This document shows, piece after piece, positions 1 through 5,935 of a stretch of 8,870 nt of DNA. How positions within the stretch are numbered: the first letter of the stretch is position 1; every line of letters begins with the position of its first letter. The DNA comes from Planctomycetaceae bacterium. GTDB taxonomy: Bacteria; Planctomycetota; Planctomycetia; Pirellulales; Thermoguttaceae. Location: contig JAITQV010000214.1 in NCBI GenBank assembly GCA_031288765.1, positions 1-8,870 on the forward strand, in the 5' to 3' direction. The notes under the pieces were generated by a model. That model was not told the DNA's origin. It ran no database searches and saw only the letters and a list, made by a program, of their open reading frames with translations. A program made the position numbers and the translations under genes.

Positions 1-41
1 CGAAGGTTAATTCCTTAACATACAAAGGAGGTTGGAAATTG

Positions 42-75
42 GTATAACTAAATCGGGAGGAAGTATAACTAAATC
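42..75. repeat. 21-bp tandem duplication, 1.6 copies
   Basis: GTATAACTAAATC occurs at 42-54 and again at 63-75, separated by GGGAGGAA, so the period is 21 bp, about two helical turns. The first copy overlaps the stop codon (45-47) of a short open stretch, positions 3-44, that enters from the window's left edge and would read ...TYKGGWKLV. That stretch could be the 3' end of an upstream gene, but 14 codons are too few to tell. The duplication is directly visible; any role as a regulator site is speculation. Confidence 0.5.
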
Positions 76-220
76 ACCTGATTAAAGGAATACCGATTTC
101 AAAGAAATCCGGAAAAAAACATCAAAAAAAGATATTTTTCAAAAAAATTTGAATGATGCCTCTAGATAAATTACGCTCTCAAATAAATAATTTCAAAAAA
201 TATAAAACACCACAGTAGCA

Positions 221-355
221 TTAGGGCGTTGCCCTACGCTACTGATGAAGGGCTTTCAGCCCTAGACAATCGAAACAACCAACATTGTACAAATTCACGG
301 TCGGCTAACGCCGACGCAATCATGGGTGAAAACCCTTCGGCGAAACGCCGCCTAT
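221..355. repeat. Hairpin-cluster intergenic repeat, copy 1
   Basis: This is the first of two closely similar ~135-bp repeats. It contains five short stem-loops in a row: TAGGGC/GCCCTA with a GTT loop (222-236), AGGGCT/AGCCCT with a TTC loop (249-263), GTCGGC/GCCGAC with a TAAC loop (300-315), GGGT/ACCC capped by a GNRA-type GAAA loop (324-335), and CGGCG/CGCCG with an AAA loop (338-350). It ends in GCCTATCTT. Repeats of this style are frequent between planctomycete genes. It has no credible coding content and could be a mobile palindromic repeat or a transcribed structured element. Confidence 0.8.
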
Positions 356-420
356 CTTCTTAATTTCCTACCCCCAAAAAACAACCTAAAAATTCGGTAA
401 TCAAGGCAGGATTCATGGGA

Positions 421-444
421 ATTGCGCCCTTTCAGGGCTTAAAT
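421..444. repeat. Short hairpin repeat GCCCT-TTC-AGGGC
   Basis: A perfect 5-bp stem, GCCCT (426-430) and AGGGC (434-438), surrounds a TTC loop. It is the mirror of the second stem-loop in the neighbouring repeats (AGGGCT-TTC-AGCCCT) and lies 20 bp before copy 2. It probably belongs to the same family of intergenic palindromic pieces. Confidence 0.5.
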
Positions 445-463
445 TTATATGTATCCCTTATTC

Positions 464-600
464 GTAGGGCGTTGCCCTACGCTACTGATGAAGGGCTTTC
501 AGCCCTAGGCAATCGAAACAACCAACATGACATAAATTCATTGTCGGCTGACGCCGACGCAATCATGGGTGAAAACCCTTCGGCGAACGATTGCCTACCT
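464..600. repeat. Hairpin-cluster intergenic repeat, copy 2
   Basis: This is the second copy of the repeat seen at 221-355, in the same orientation and 243 bp further on. The stems are GTAGGGC/GCCCTAC (464-480), AGGGCT/AGCCCT (492-506), GTCGGC/GCCGAC with a TGAC loop (543-558) and GGGT-GAAA-ACCC (567-578). The fifth stem is rebuilt with different bases as GGCGA/TTGCC around ACGA (582-595, one G-U pair). It ends in GCCTACCTT. Compared with copy 1, the first four stems are intact and changes fall in loops and linkers. A 91-codon open frame (415-690) crosses this copy and is best explained as chance. Confidence 0.8.
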
Positions 601-674
601 TTTGACTATAAACTTTTAGAAAAAAATTCTGACATTTTTATTTTTTTCCTAAAATTTTTTCCTAAGCCCGTAGG

Positions 675-739
675 GCGGAATTATAGTTGATAGCGGATAG
701 ATCGTATGCGGATTTTTTACCGCAACACAATAATTCCGC
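675..739. repeat. Nested inverted repeat
   Basis: GCGGAATTAT (675-684) is perfectly complementary to ATAATTCCGC (730-739). Nested inside is a second stem, TGCGG (707-711) with CCGCA (720-724), around an AT-rich 8-nt loop. This is a plausible folded or degenerate palindromic element of unknown function. Confidence 0.5.
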
Positions 740-809
740 TTGCAAACTATTAACTATTCATTATTAACTGTTAACTACAAGGTTGCCTACCTCTTGAATT
801 ATTCGGTAA

Positions 810-857
810 ATAGTTTATAAAAATGCCTGCCGAATTGCCGGAATAACTATAAACTAT
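810..857. repeat. Inverted repeat with 10-bp perfect arms
   Basis: ATAGTTTATA (810-819) and TATAAACTAT (848-857) are perfect reverse complements around a 28-nt centre that contains the short block GCCGAATTGCCGG. It could be a degenerate palindromic element. The AT-rich arms make chance more likely than for the other repeats here. Confidence 0.4.
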
Positions 858-1053
858 AAATATTGCCGTTTTTCCGAAATCTCCAAAGAATGTATAGACT
901 TCAAAAGACTTTTATAATAGAATTTATTTGGTAATGAGTATTCGGCGGGTATTCGGTAAAAAACCCCCAATAAAATAATCCGAAATAACCCCGAAAAGAT
1001 ATATTTGTTTCATTACTTTTGATTTGTTTCCGATTAAACAATTTATTAAAACA

Positions 1054-2181
1054 ATGATCAAACTCGGAATTATTGGCGCCGGTCGTCTTGGTTCATTCCA
1101 TGCAGACAAAGCCGCCTCACACAAAACGGTTGAACTTGCCGGTGTGCTCGACCCCGCAGAACCGGCACGAAAAAAACTCGCCGAAAAATATCATATCCGA
1201 GAATATCATTCCATCAAAGAACTTATTACAGAAGTTGAGGCTGTGGTTATTGCATCACCAACACTATTGCATTATAAACTCGGCGAAATTTGTTTGCGGA
1301 ACGGTTTGCACGTCCTCATGGAAAAACCAATGTGCTCTTCTTGGGACGATGCACGAAAATTAACGGAAACCGCTCAACAAACCGGTGTCGTTTTCCAAAT
1401 CGGTCATGTCGAAGAATTTAATCCGGCGTGGCTTGTTGCCCAAGAGGAATTGCAGGAAGTGAAAAACGGTTGCCCCGCAATAATTGACGCCGTAAGAACA
1501 AGCGGATATACGTTCCGAAGTACCGATATCGGAACCGTGTTTGATATGATGATTCACGACCTTGACCTTGTCCTGTCCCTGATTCCTTCGCCGGTTCTTT
1601 GGGTCGATGCCGCCGGATTCAACATACTTAACGGACAACACGAAGATATCGCCGACGCCCGAATCCGTTTTGAAAACGGAACCATTGCCCGCTTTTATTC
1701 GTCCAGAACAGCACTCAATACGGCTCGTGAAATGAATATCACCACAATGTCCCGCTCGGTAACTATCGATTTTGCCGCACGAACCATTAAAAAATACCAA
1801 CCCGATAAATCCGTCTTGCAGGGACTTTTTAACCCCGAACATGTTAATCCCAATACAGCGTTTAATACCGTGTCTGATACAGTGTCTGATAAGGCGCCCG
1901 ACACAATACCCAATTCAGCGGCAAAACTTGCACCGGATTTTATGAAAGAACATTTCCAAACAACCGAATTGACAAGTGAGACTGTTCCCGCATTGGCGGC
2001 GGTTGATGCTTTGGCAAAAGAAATGGACGATTTCGCAGAGTCCATCCAAACCGGTCGCCAACCGCGTGTTTCCGGTCAACGGGCATTGGCGGCGGTTGCG
2101 CTTGCGGAAACAATTACCGAATCCATCCGCAAAAAAACTCCCGTTCATTTCGATCCGCAAAAAATCACAAAACCGATTTGA
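1054..2181 (+). CDS. Gfo/Idh/MocA-family oxidoreductase (possibly UDP-sugar dehydrogenase)
   Basis: A 375-aa NAD(P)-dependent dehydrogenase, predicted cytosolic. Residues 1-~120 form the Rossmann domain, with the dinucleotide-binding motif GAGRLG (8-13) close to the N-terminus and the family EKP motif (90-92) carrying the catalytic-site lysine. The C-terminal substrate domain has GHVEEFNPAW (117-126) and MIHDLD (166-171), whose His/Asp are in the usual active-site position. A GHVExFNPA block with IHDLD recalls the lpx-associated UDP-GlcNAc 3-dehydrogenase (GnnA-like) branch, but no lpx or aminotransferase gene is in view, so the substrate is left open. The ATG at 1054 is preferred over an in-frame TTG at 1024 because it places the Rossmann motif as usual; neither has a clear Shine-Dalgarno. 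Residues ~262-310 are a low-complexity insertion built on 12-bp repeats. A second family member lies 167 bp downstream on the same strand. Confidence 0.88.
   Translation: MIKLGIIGAGRLGSFHADKAASHKTVELAGVLDPAEPARKKLAEKYHIREYHSIKELITEVEAVVIASPTLLHYKLGEICLRNGLHVLMEKPMCSSWDDARKLTETAQQTGVVFQIGHVEEFNPAWLVAQEELQEVKNGCPAIIDAVRTSGYTFRSTDIGTVFDMMIHDLDLVLSLIPSPVLWVDAAGFNILNGQHEDIADARIRFENGTIARFYSSRTALNTAREMNITTMSRSVTIDFAARTIKKYQPDKSVLQGLFNPEHVNPNTAFNTVSDTVSDKAPDTIPNSAAKLAPDFMKEHFQTTELTSETVPALAAVDALAKEMDDFAESIQTGRQPRVSGQRALAAVALAETITESIRKKTPVHFDPQKITKPI
1855..1914 (+). repeat. In-frame 12-bp tandem repeat within the dehydrogenase gene
   Basis: Five consecutive 12-bp units encode the four-residue blocks TAFN, TVSD, TVSD, KAPD and TIPN (residues 268-287). 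Units 2 and 3 differ at one base (ACCGTGTCTGAT and ACAGTGTCTGAT); the others are diverged. The preceding VNPN block (1843-1854) may be a further decayed unit. The period is a multiple of three, so copy-number change would lengthen or shorten a surface linker without breaking the frame. Confidence 0.65.
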
Positions 2182-2212
2182 TACCGGTTTGATAACGTAA
2201 CACACCGGCAAA

Positions 2213-2234
2213 TAATTATACATTAATTATACAT
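2213..2234. repeat. Exact 11-bp tandem duplication
   Basis: TAATTATACAT is present twice back to back (2213-2223 and 2224-2234) in the spacer between the two dehydrogenase genes, directly before the 12-bp array. The low complexity makes replication slippage the simplest explanation. Confidence 0.55.
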
Positions 2235-2241
2235 AATTACG

Positions 2242-2301
2242 CAGGATTTCATTCGGGATTACATTCAAGATTTTATTCAAGATTGTATTCAGGATTGCAC
2301 T
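2242..2301. repeat. Intergenic 12-bp tandem array, five degenerate units
   Basis: Five units fit CRRGATTNYATT: CAGGATTTCATT, CGGGATTACATT, CAAGATTTTATT, CAAGATTGTATT and CAGGATTGCACT. The GATT core is invariant, while positions 7-8 vary in every unit. Read in codons starting at 2242, the units give Q/R-D-(F/Y/C)-I/T, in the same frame as the upstream dehydrogenase but separated from it by TGA (2179) and TAA (2224). No ATG opens this frame, so it is listed as non-coding. It could be a spacer minisatellite, an array of protein-binding sites, or the relic of a longer reading frame. Confidence 0.7.
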
Positions 2302-2348
2302 GTCCGGTTTAGTAAATTATAAAAAACCTTACAACACAATTTGGAATT

Positions 2349-3458
2349 ATGGTTAAGCAATTGACAAAAAATTTCGGAATTATTGGTTGCGGCATGATTG
2401 CCGGTTTTCACGCGAAGGCGATTGAGGCTGCCGGCGGAACGCTTATTGCCTGTTATGATATGGTTCCGCAATCGGCAGACCGTTTGGCATCGCAATATTC
2501 CGGTTGCAAAGCCTATCACGGGTTCAAAGAATTTCTCGCCGATGACCGTATCGATATTGTAACCATCGGAACACCAAGCGGAGCCCATATCGAACCGGCT
2601 TTGGCGGCGGCAGAAGCCGGTAAACATATTATTGTCGAAAAACCGCTCGAAATTACGCTGGAACGTTGCGACCGGATTATTGCGGCTTGCCGGAAATCAA
2701 ACGTTAAACTCGCAACCGTTTTTCATAGCCGGTTTCACGATTCCTCGCAAAAAATCAAAACGGCGATTGATGCCGGACGTTTTGGGCGTTTAACACTGGG
2801 CGATGCAATTGTCAAATGGTATCGAACTCAGGAATATTATGACAGCGGAGCATGGCGGGGAACTTGGGAACTTGACGGCGGCGGAGCCTTGATGAATCAG
2901 GCAATTCATACCATCGATCTCTTAACCTGGCTCATGGGACCAGTTACCGAAATTACCGCTCATACCGCGTTGTTAGCCCATGAACGGATTGAGGTGGAAG
3001 ATGTTGCTGTTGCGGCGCTGAAATTCGCCAACGGAGCCTTAGGAACAATTATCGGAACAACCGCATCGTACCCCGGTTATTTGAAACGGGTTGAGATTAG
3101 CGGTTCGAAGGGTTCCGCCGTGTTGGAAGAAGAAGATATTGTCAAATGGGATTTTGCGGTTTCCGCGCCGGAAGATGCGGAGATTCGCGAGGCAATGACC
3201 TGCCGTCAATCCGGCGGCGGAGGAGCGGCAGATCCGTCCGCAATTAATTTCTCCGGTCACGCCAAACTCTTTGCCAATATGACGGCAGCAATTGAAGGTA
3301 AAGAGGAATTGCTTGTTGACGGCAACGAAGGACGCCGAAGTGTTGAAATTATTCTCGGAATTTACAAAGCCGCCGAATCCGGTCAAATTGTCAGGCTGCC
3401 GCTTGACAAAGACCCGGAACTTACACGAAAATCAAACCAAAAAATCAAACCAAATTAA
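2349..3458 (+). CDS. Gfo/Idh/MocA-family oxidoreductase
   Basis: A 369-aa, full-length member of the family, predicted cytosolic and NAD(P)-dependent. The Rossmann motif GCGMIAG is at 13-19, TPSGAH at 75-80 and VEKP at 96-99. The substrate domain has the stretch YYDSGAWRGTW (163-173) followed by LDGGGALMNQAIHTID (175-190), with H187 and D190 in the usual catalytic region. This YYDSG-WRGTW/GGGALMNQ-IH signature is typical of sugar and inositol dehydrogenase members, including the WlbA-like UDP-sugar group. It does not fix the substrate. The first dehydrogenase lacks this signature, so the two are distant paralogues rather than a recent duplication. The tail KSNQKIKPN is encoded by a 13-bp tandem duplication near the stop. 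No Shine-Dalgarno is visible. It could share a transcript with the upstream gene, but the 167-bp spacer with tandem repeats makes this uncertain. Confidence 0.9.
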   Translation: MVKQLTKNFGIIGCGMIAGFHAKAIEAAGGTLIACYDMVPQSADRLASQYSGCKAYHGFKEFLADDRIDIVTIGTPSGAHIEPALAAAEAGKHIIVEKPLEITLERCDRIIAACRKSNVKLATVFHSRFHDSSQKIKTAIDAGRFGRLTLGDAIVKWYRTQEYYDSGAWRGTWELDGGGALMNQAIHTIDLLTWLMGPVTEITAHTALLAHERIEVEDVAVAALKFANGALGTIIGTTASYPGYLKRVEISGSKGSAVLEEEDIVKWDFAVSAPEDAEIREAMTCRQSGGGGAADPSAINFSGHAKLFANMTAAIEGKEELLVDGNEGRRSVEIILGIYKAAESGQIVRLPLDKDPELTRKSNQKIKPN

Positions 3459-3584
3459 AAATATCGGAATAACGTTAAAATTCATTTCCGTAACTATTCA
3501 CAACTTTTGTATCCCGCCCCAATATTATGTATCCGTTAAGTTATTTTTATGATAGATACCGTAACATATCCTATTATCATTGTT

Positions 3585-3613
3585 TTGACAAACGGAAATA
3601 TCATTTGGAAAAT
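3585..3613 (+). promoter_or_regulatory. Possible sigma-70-type promoter for the receiver gene
   Basis: A perfect TTGACA (3585-3590) lies 17 bp upstream of GAAAAT (3608-3613), a weak four-of-six -10 match. Transcription from here would leave a leader of about 50 nt before the ATG at 3670. The -35 is striking but the -10 is poor, so this is tentative. Confidence 0.3.
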
Positions 3614-3669
3614 AAAATCGTAATATTACCTATCCAATATCCCGCCTCATTTATTCCCACCTGACTAAT

Positions 3670-4029
3670 ATGAAAAAGAAAATATTAATTGTTGATGATG
3701 ATCGTGAAATTATTGAATCAATTCGGATTGCTTTGGAGGCAGCCGGATATGATGTAGTGGTTTCTTTTGACGGCGATCAAGGTCTGATAATGGTCAATCA
3801 GGAAAAACCCGATTTGATTATTCTTGATATTATGATGCCGAAACGAAGCGGTTTTCTCATTCTTGAAACGTTACGGCAAACTCATTTTTATCCGATCCGT
3901 GTCATTATGATTACGGCAAATGAAGGTGATCGGCATAAGGCTTATGCGGAGAGTTTGGGAGTTGACGGTTATATCCGCAAGCCGTTTCCGATTGATGTAC
4001 TTTTGGAACTTGTTAAACGAACTTTGTAA
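3670..4029 (+). CDS. Single-domain response regulator (CheY-like receiver)
   Basis: A 119-aa protein consisting of one receiver domain and nothing else. The canonical residues are present: acidic cluster D9-D11, phosphoacceptor D53 in LILDIMMPKRSG, T82 at the end of strand 4, Y101 as the switch aromatic, and K104-P105 in the KPF motif. It should therefore be phosphorylated by a histidine kinase and act through protein-protein contact, because no output domain is fused. No kinase, phosphatase or chemotaxis gene lies nearby, so its partner is unknown. It has its own spacers on both sides (211 bp upstream) and appears monocistronic, convergent with the minus-strand gene at 4274. No Shine-Dalgarno is visible. 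Confidence 0.93.
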   Translation: MKKKILIVDDDREIIESIRIALEAAGYDVVVSFDGDQGLIMVNQEKPDLIILDIMMPKRSGFLILETLRQTHFYPIRVIMITANEGDRHKAYAESLGVDGYIRKPFPIDVLLELVKRTL

Positions 4030-4048
4030 CGGATTATTTTTCCGTTTT
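4028..4048 (+). terminator. Possible weak terminator after the receiver gene
   Basis: AACGGA (4028-4033, overlapping the stop codon) can pair with TCCGTT (4041-4046) around a 7-nt AT loop, followed by a T-rich run. The 6-bp stem is short. The large palindromic element that begins at 4051 could add to or replace its effect. Confidence 0.4.
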
Positions 4049-4050
4049 AT

Positions 4051-4257
4051 TTAACCACAGAATACACGAACATTAGTAAATTAATAAGATCACAAGTTTA
4101 TTTTTTGAGGACACAAAATGAATACAATAACAAAATAACATTCGATTTTTTGTTATTGTATTGTGTTCTATTCTCTATAAATAAACTAATCTTGAATTTG
4201 TACGTAAACATTTATTACTATTACAAATTCCGTGTATTTCGTGTATTCAACGGTTAA
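4051..4257. repeat. 207-bp palindromic, MITE-like element between convergent genes
   Basis: The outer arms, TTAACC-N3-GAATACACGAA (4051-4070) and its complement (4238-4257), match at 17 of 20 positions. The core arms, AATACAATAACAAAA (4121-4135) and TTTTGTTATTGTATT (4148-4162), are a perfect 15-bp pair. Between them, AGTTTATTT and AAATAAACT also pair, as do AAGAT and ATCTT blocks, so nearly the whole element folds into one long imperfect hairpin. It codes for nothing. The terminal arms have the TTAACC...ACACGAA flavour of widespread small mobile palindromes. It fills almost the entire gap between two convergent genes and could act as a bidirectional terminator. No clear target-site duplication is seen. 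Confidence 0.75.
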
Positions 4258-4273
4258 TAAATAGACAATTACG

Positions 4274-5284
4274 TTAGTTGTCTTGTTCGTAAGCGGCGGC
4301 ACGTCCCGTAAAAATAGTACGAATATGTTCTATTTCCTGCGTTTTCCGAACAACAACTATCATATTTTTCGTACATTCATCGTCTAATAAAAAATCGCCC
4401 CGCACACGCCATTCACGTTCATATTTCCATCTGTTGTCGGATTGCATTGTATCCCAGCCGGGAACATCGCCATACTTGAGCAGCCGGACTCCTTTCAAAC
4501 AGGCATAATCACGCGGAATACCAATTCCATAAGGTTCAAAATTCATCCGTTGCCAATCTCTCCGCCACGTAAACAAGTTTGCGGAACACGCCGGATGATT
4601 TTCCGTAAAAGCCGTCACAAAAATATTGCCTGCAATATGGCAATTACCGGCACGGATTTTTCGTTCTTGTAAAATACGGAGGAGTGTTGCCAAAGCGTTA
4701 CGCGGTGCGGATTGGGAACAAAGCAAATCGTTGCAAAATTCCCGCCGGGTTTCTCCGTTCCAGACTCCGTTTTTACTGCGTGTCCAATGCCAAAGATAAT
4801 CGTCCGGCAATAAACATAATTCCGTCGAAGGTTCGCCCAACAAATATTTAAGTGCGGAACCGGAAAAACGGTACGAAGAACAATCAAAACGCCGGTCAAT
4901 TTGTTCCGCCGGTAATAATGCGGTTATTTTGGCAAGATGACCGTTTTTCCGTAACCACAAAGGATAAACACATTCCGCGTTGAAACAAATAAACCGGTCA
5001 CGTTCTTCCCATGATTCCGTAACCGTATAAGATTCAAAAGAGTACGAAAACTGTTCCGAAATTTCTTCCAACGTCATCGGTTTGACAATTACCGGATGAA
5101 CCGGAATGTTATTGTCGAGCAGCGCCGTTAAAATACAATCCCAATGTGTTTGTCCGGCGGAAGTTATTACGGTAACATTTTGTGACTTCAGAAAGGAGAT
5201 TGCCGCTTTCATCTGTACAATCGGCAAGTCTTGCCCGCATAAATGTTTCGGCAAATGCGAAAAAAGCAAAGCAATCCTTTTCAT
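4274..5284 (-). CDS. Uncharacterised protein with DUF2971-like C-terminus
   Basis: A 336-aa protein that I do not recognise as a named family. The N-terminal ~70 residues (MKRIALLFSHLP..., then NVTVITSAGQTHWD at 36-49, then IPVHPVIV) look like alternating beta-alpha units of a Rossmann-type fold. Residues ~218-300 follow a pattern resembling DUF2971/AbiGi-related proteins: an aromatic-SFT-like segment (FVTAFTENH, 222-230), a Trp-rich segment (LFTWRRDW, 237-244), VRLLKYGDV (266-274) and the charged WKYEREWRV (286-294). There is no signal peptide or membrane segment. The frame opens with ATG at 5284 and no Shine-Dalgarno. It is flanked by two long inverted repeats (4051-4257 and 5315-5386), which separate it from both neighbours and suggest an accessory unit. 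The DUF2971 link rests on motif resemblance only. Confidence 0.75.
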   Translation of the reverse strand: MKRIALLFSHLPKHLCGQDLPIVQMKAAISFLKSQNVTVITSAGQTHWDCILTALLDNNIPVHPVIVKPMTLEEISEQFSYSFESYTVTESWEERDRFICFNAECVYPLWLRKNGHLAKITALLPAEQIDRRFDCSSYRFSGSALKYLLGEPSTELCLLPDDYLWHWTRSKNGVWNGETRREFCNDLLCSQSAPRNALATLLRILQERKIRAGNCHIAGNIFVTAFTENHPACSANLFTWRRDWQRMNFEPYGIGIPRDYACLKGVRLLKYGDVPGWDTMQSDNRWKYEREWRVRGDFLLDDECTKNMIVVVRKTQEIEHIRTIFTGRAAAYEQDN

Positions 5285-5314
5285 AAATCAATTGTAAATA
5301 TTTGTATCGTTTCA

Positions 5315-5386
5315 GTCAGTCAGGTAACCGTTCGCCTATCTTGTGAATTGTTAATCGTAAAATAGGCGAATGGCTGCCTGCCTGAC
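5315..5386. repeat. Long hairpin with 25-bp arms
   Basis: The left arm (5315-5339) and right arm (5362-5386) are complementary at 21 of 25 positions, with a perfect inner block TTCGCCTAT/ATAGGCGAA and a 22-nt loop. The segment TTCGCCTATCTTGTG resembles the 3' tail of the hairpin-cluster repeats at 346-360 and 591-602. It lies between the end of the radical-SAM gene and the start of the next minus-strand gene. There is no following T-run, so a palindromic mobile repeat fits better than a simple terminator. Confidence 0.7.
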
Positions 5387-5413
5387 CGAGTAGATACCGG
5401 ACGTTTGTTATTT

Positions 5414-5887
5414 TCAACGGAGGTACAAAACTCTTTGGTTGGAGGAACCGCAAAACGCGAGTTCTGTTGTTCTTTTTTCGCGATCAAAAGGACCGTCAAT
5501 CAGAATGTCCGTCTGTTTCAATAACTCCAACCAATCCCGATTATCCGAATCGGAAAGTATTTCCTCATAATAGAAACCGGTATAAACAACAACAGATAAA
5601 TTTCTTTGCCGGCAATATCCTGCGAGTTCCGCCAACGCTTTTGCCTGCAAAAACGGTTCACCGCCGCTAAATGTAACTCCGTCCAACAACGGATTGGAAT
5701 CAATCATGGACGCAATCTCCCCAATCGTAATCTCTTCACCGCCTTGCGGGTCATGTGTTTGCGGATTATGACAATCAGGGCAGCCGCGCAAACAACCTTG
5801 TACGAAAATCGTAAACCGAATCCCGGGTCCATCAACTACCGATTCCTTCACCAAACCGGCAATCCGAATCTTTGTACAATTATCCAT
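5414..5887 (-). CDS. nrdG: Anaerobic ribonucleotide reductase activating protein (radical SAM)
   Basis: A 157-aa radical-SAM enzyme of the NrdG type, which uses a [4Fe-4S] cluster and S-adenosylmethionine to install the glycyl radical on class III ribonucleotide reductase NrdD. The cluster motif is CLRGCPDC (C32, C36, C39), followed by HNPQTHDP, the SAM-contacting SGGEPF (74-79), VYTGF (101-105), the IDGPF block (130-134) and the family-typical C-terminal GSSNQRVL (147-154). The length suits the short NrdG form. The ATG at 5887 puts VDGPGIRF at the usual distance from the N-terminus; an in-frame ATG at 5905 and the open frame to 5935 are alternatives. It follows the gene at 5936-6628 on the same strand by 48 bp and may be cotranscribed with it. 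NrdD is not in the window, so activation of another glycyl-radical enzyme cannot be excluded. Confidence 0.9.
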   Translation of the reverse strand: MDNCTKIRIAGLVKESVVDGPGIRFTIFVQGCLRGCPDCHNPQTHDPQGGEEITIGEIASMIDSNPLLDGVTFSGGEPFLQAKALAELAGYCRQRNLSVVVYTGFYYEEILSDSDNRDWLELLKQTDILIDGPFDREKRTTELAFCGSSNQRVLYLR

Positions 5888-5935
5888 TGACCCGCCGTTC
5901 TTCATTTTTGGGATTATTCCGCACAATAAAAACAA

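Larger units (their letters stand above)
601..1053. other. Long non-coding stretch before the first dehydrogenase
   Basis: No protein-like frame is visible in these ~450 bp. The stretch is AT-rich and contains two inverted repeats (675-739 and 810-857) plus a lone copy of the dispersed tail motif, GGTTGCCTACCTCTTG, at 781-796. It must hold the promoter and leader of the gene at 1054, but I could not pick out a convincing -35/-10 pair or Shine-Dalgarno sequence. Confidence 0.5.

Noticed and set aside
415..690. 91-codon + strand open frame
   Set aside because: It runs through repeat copy 2, its peptide (ALPYATDEGLSAL) is a translation of the hairpin motifs, and the rest has no domain-like features.
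2242..2301. Possible CRISPR array
   Set aside because: Units are 12 bp with no unique spacers of constant length; a CRISPR repeat would be about 24-40 bp.
3428..3454. 13-bp duplication (AAATCAAACCAA-like) at the 3' end of the second dehydrogenase
   Set aside because: It only changes the last few residues of a disordered tail; simple slippage explains it.
3465..3490. CGGAA/TTCCG stem after the second dehydrogenase as a terminator
   Set aside because: The stem is 5 bp, the loop is 16 nt and no T-run follows.
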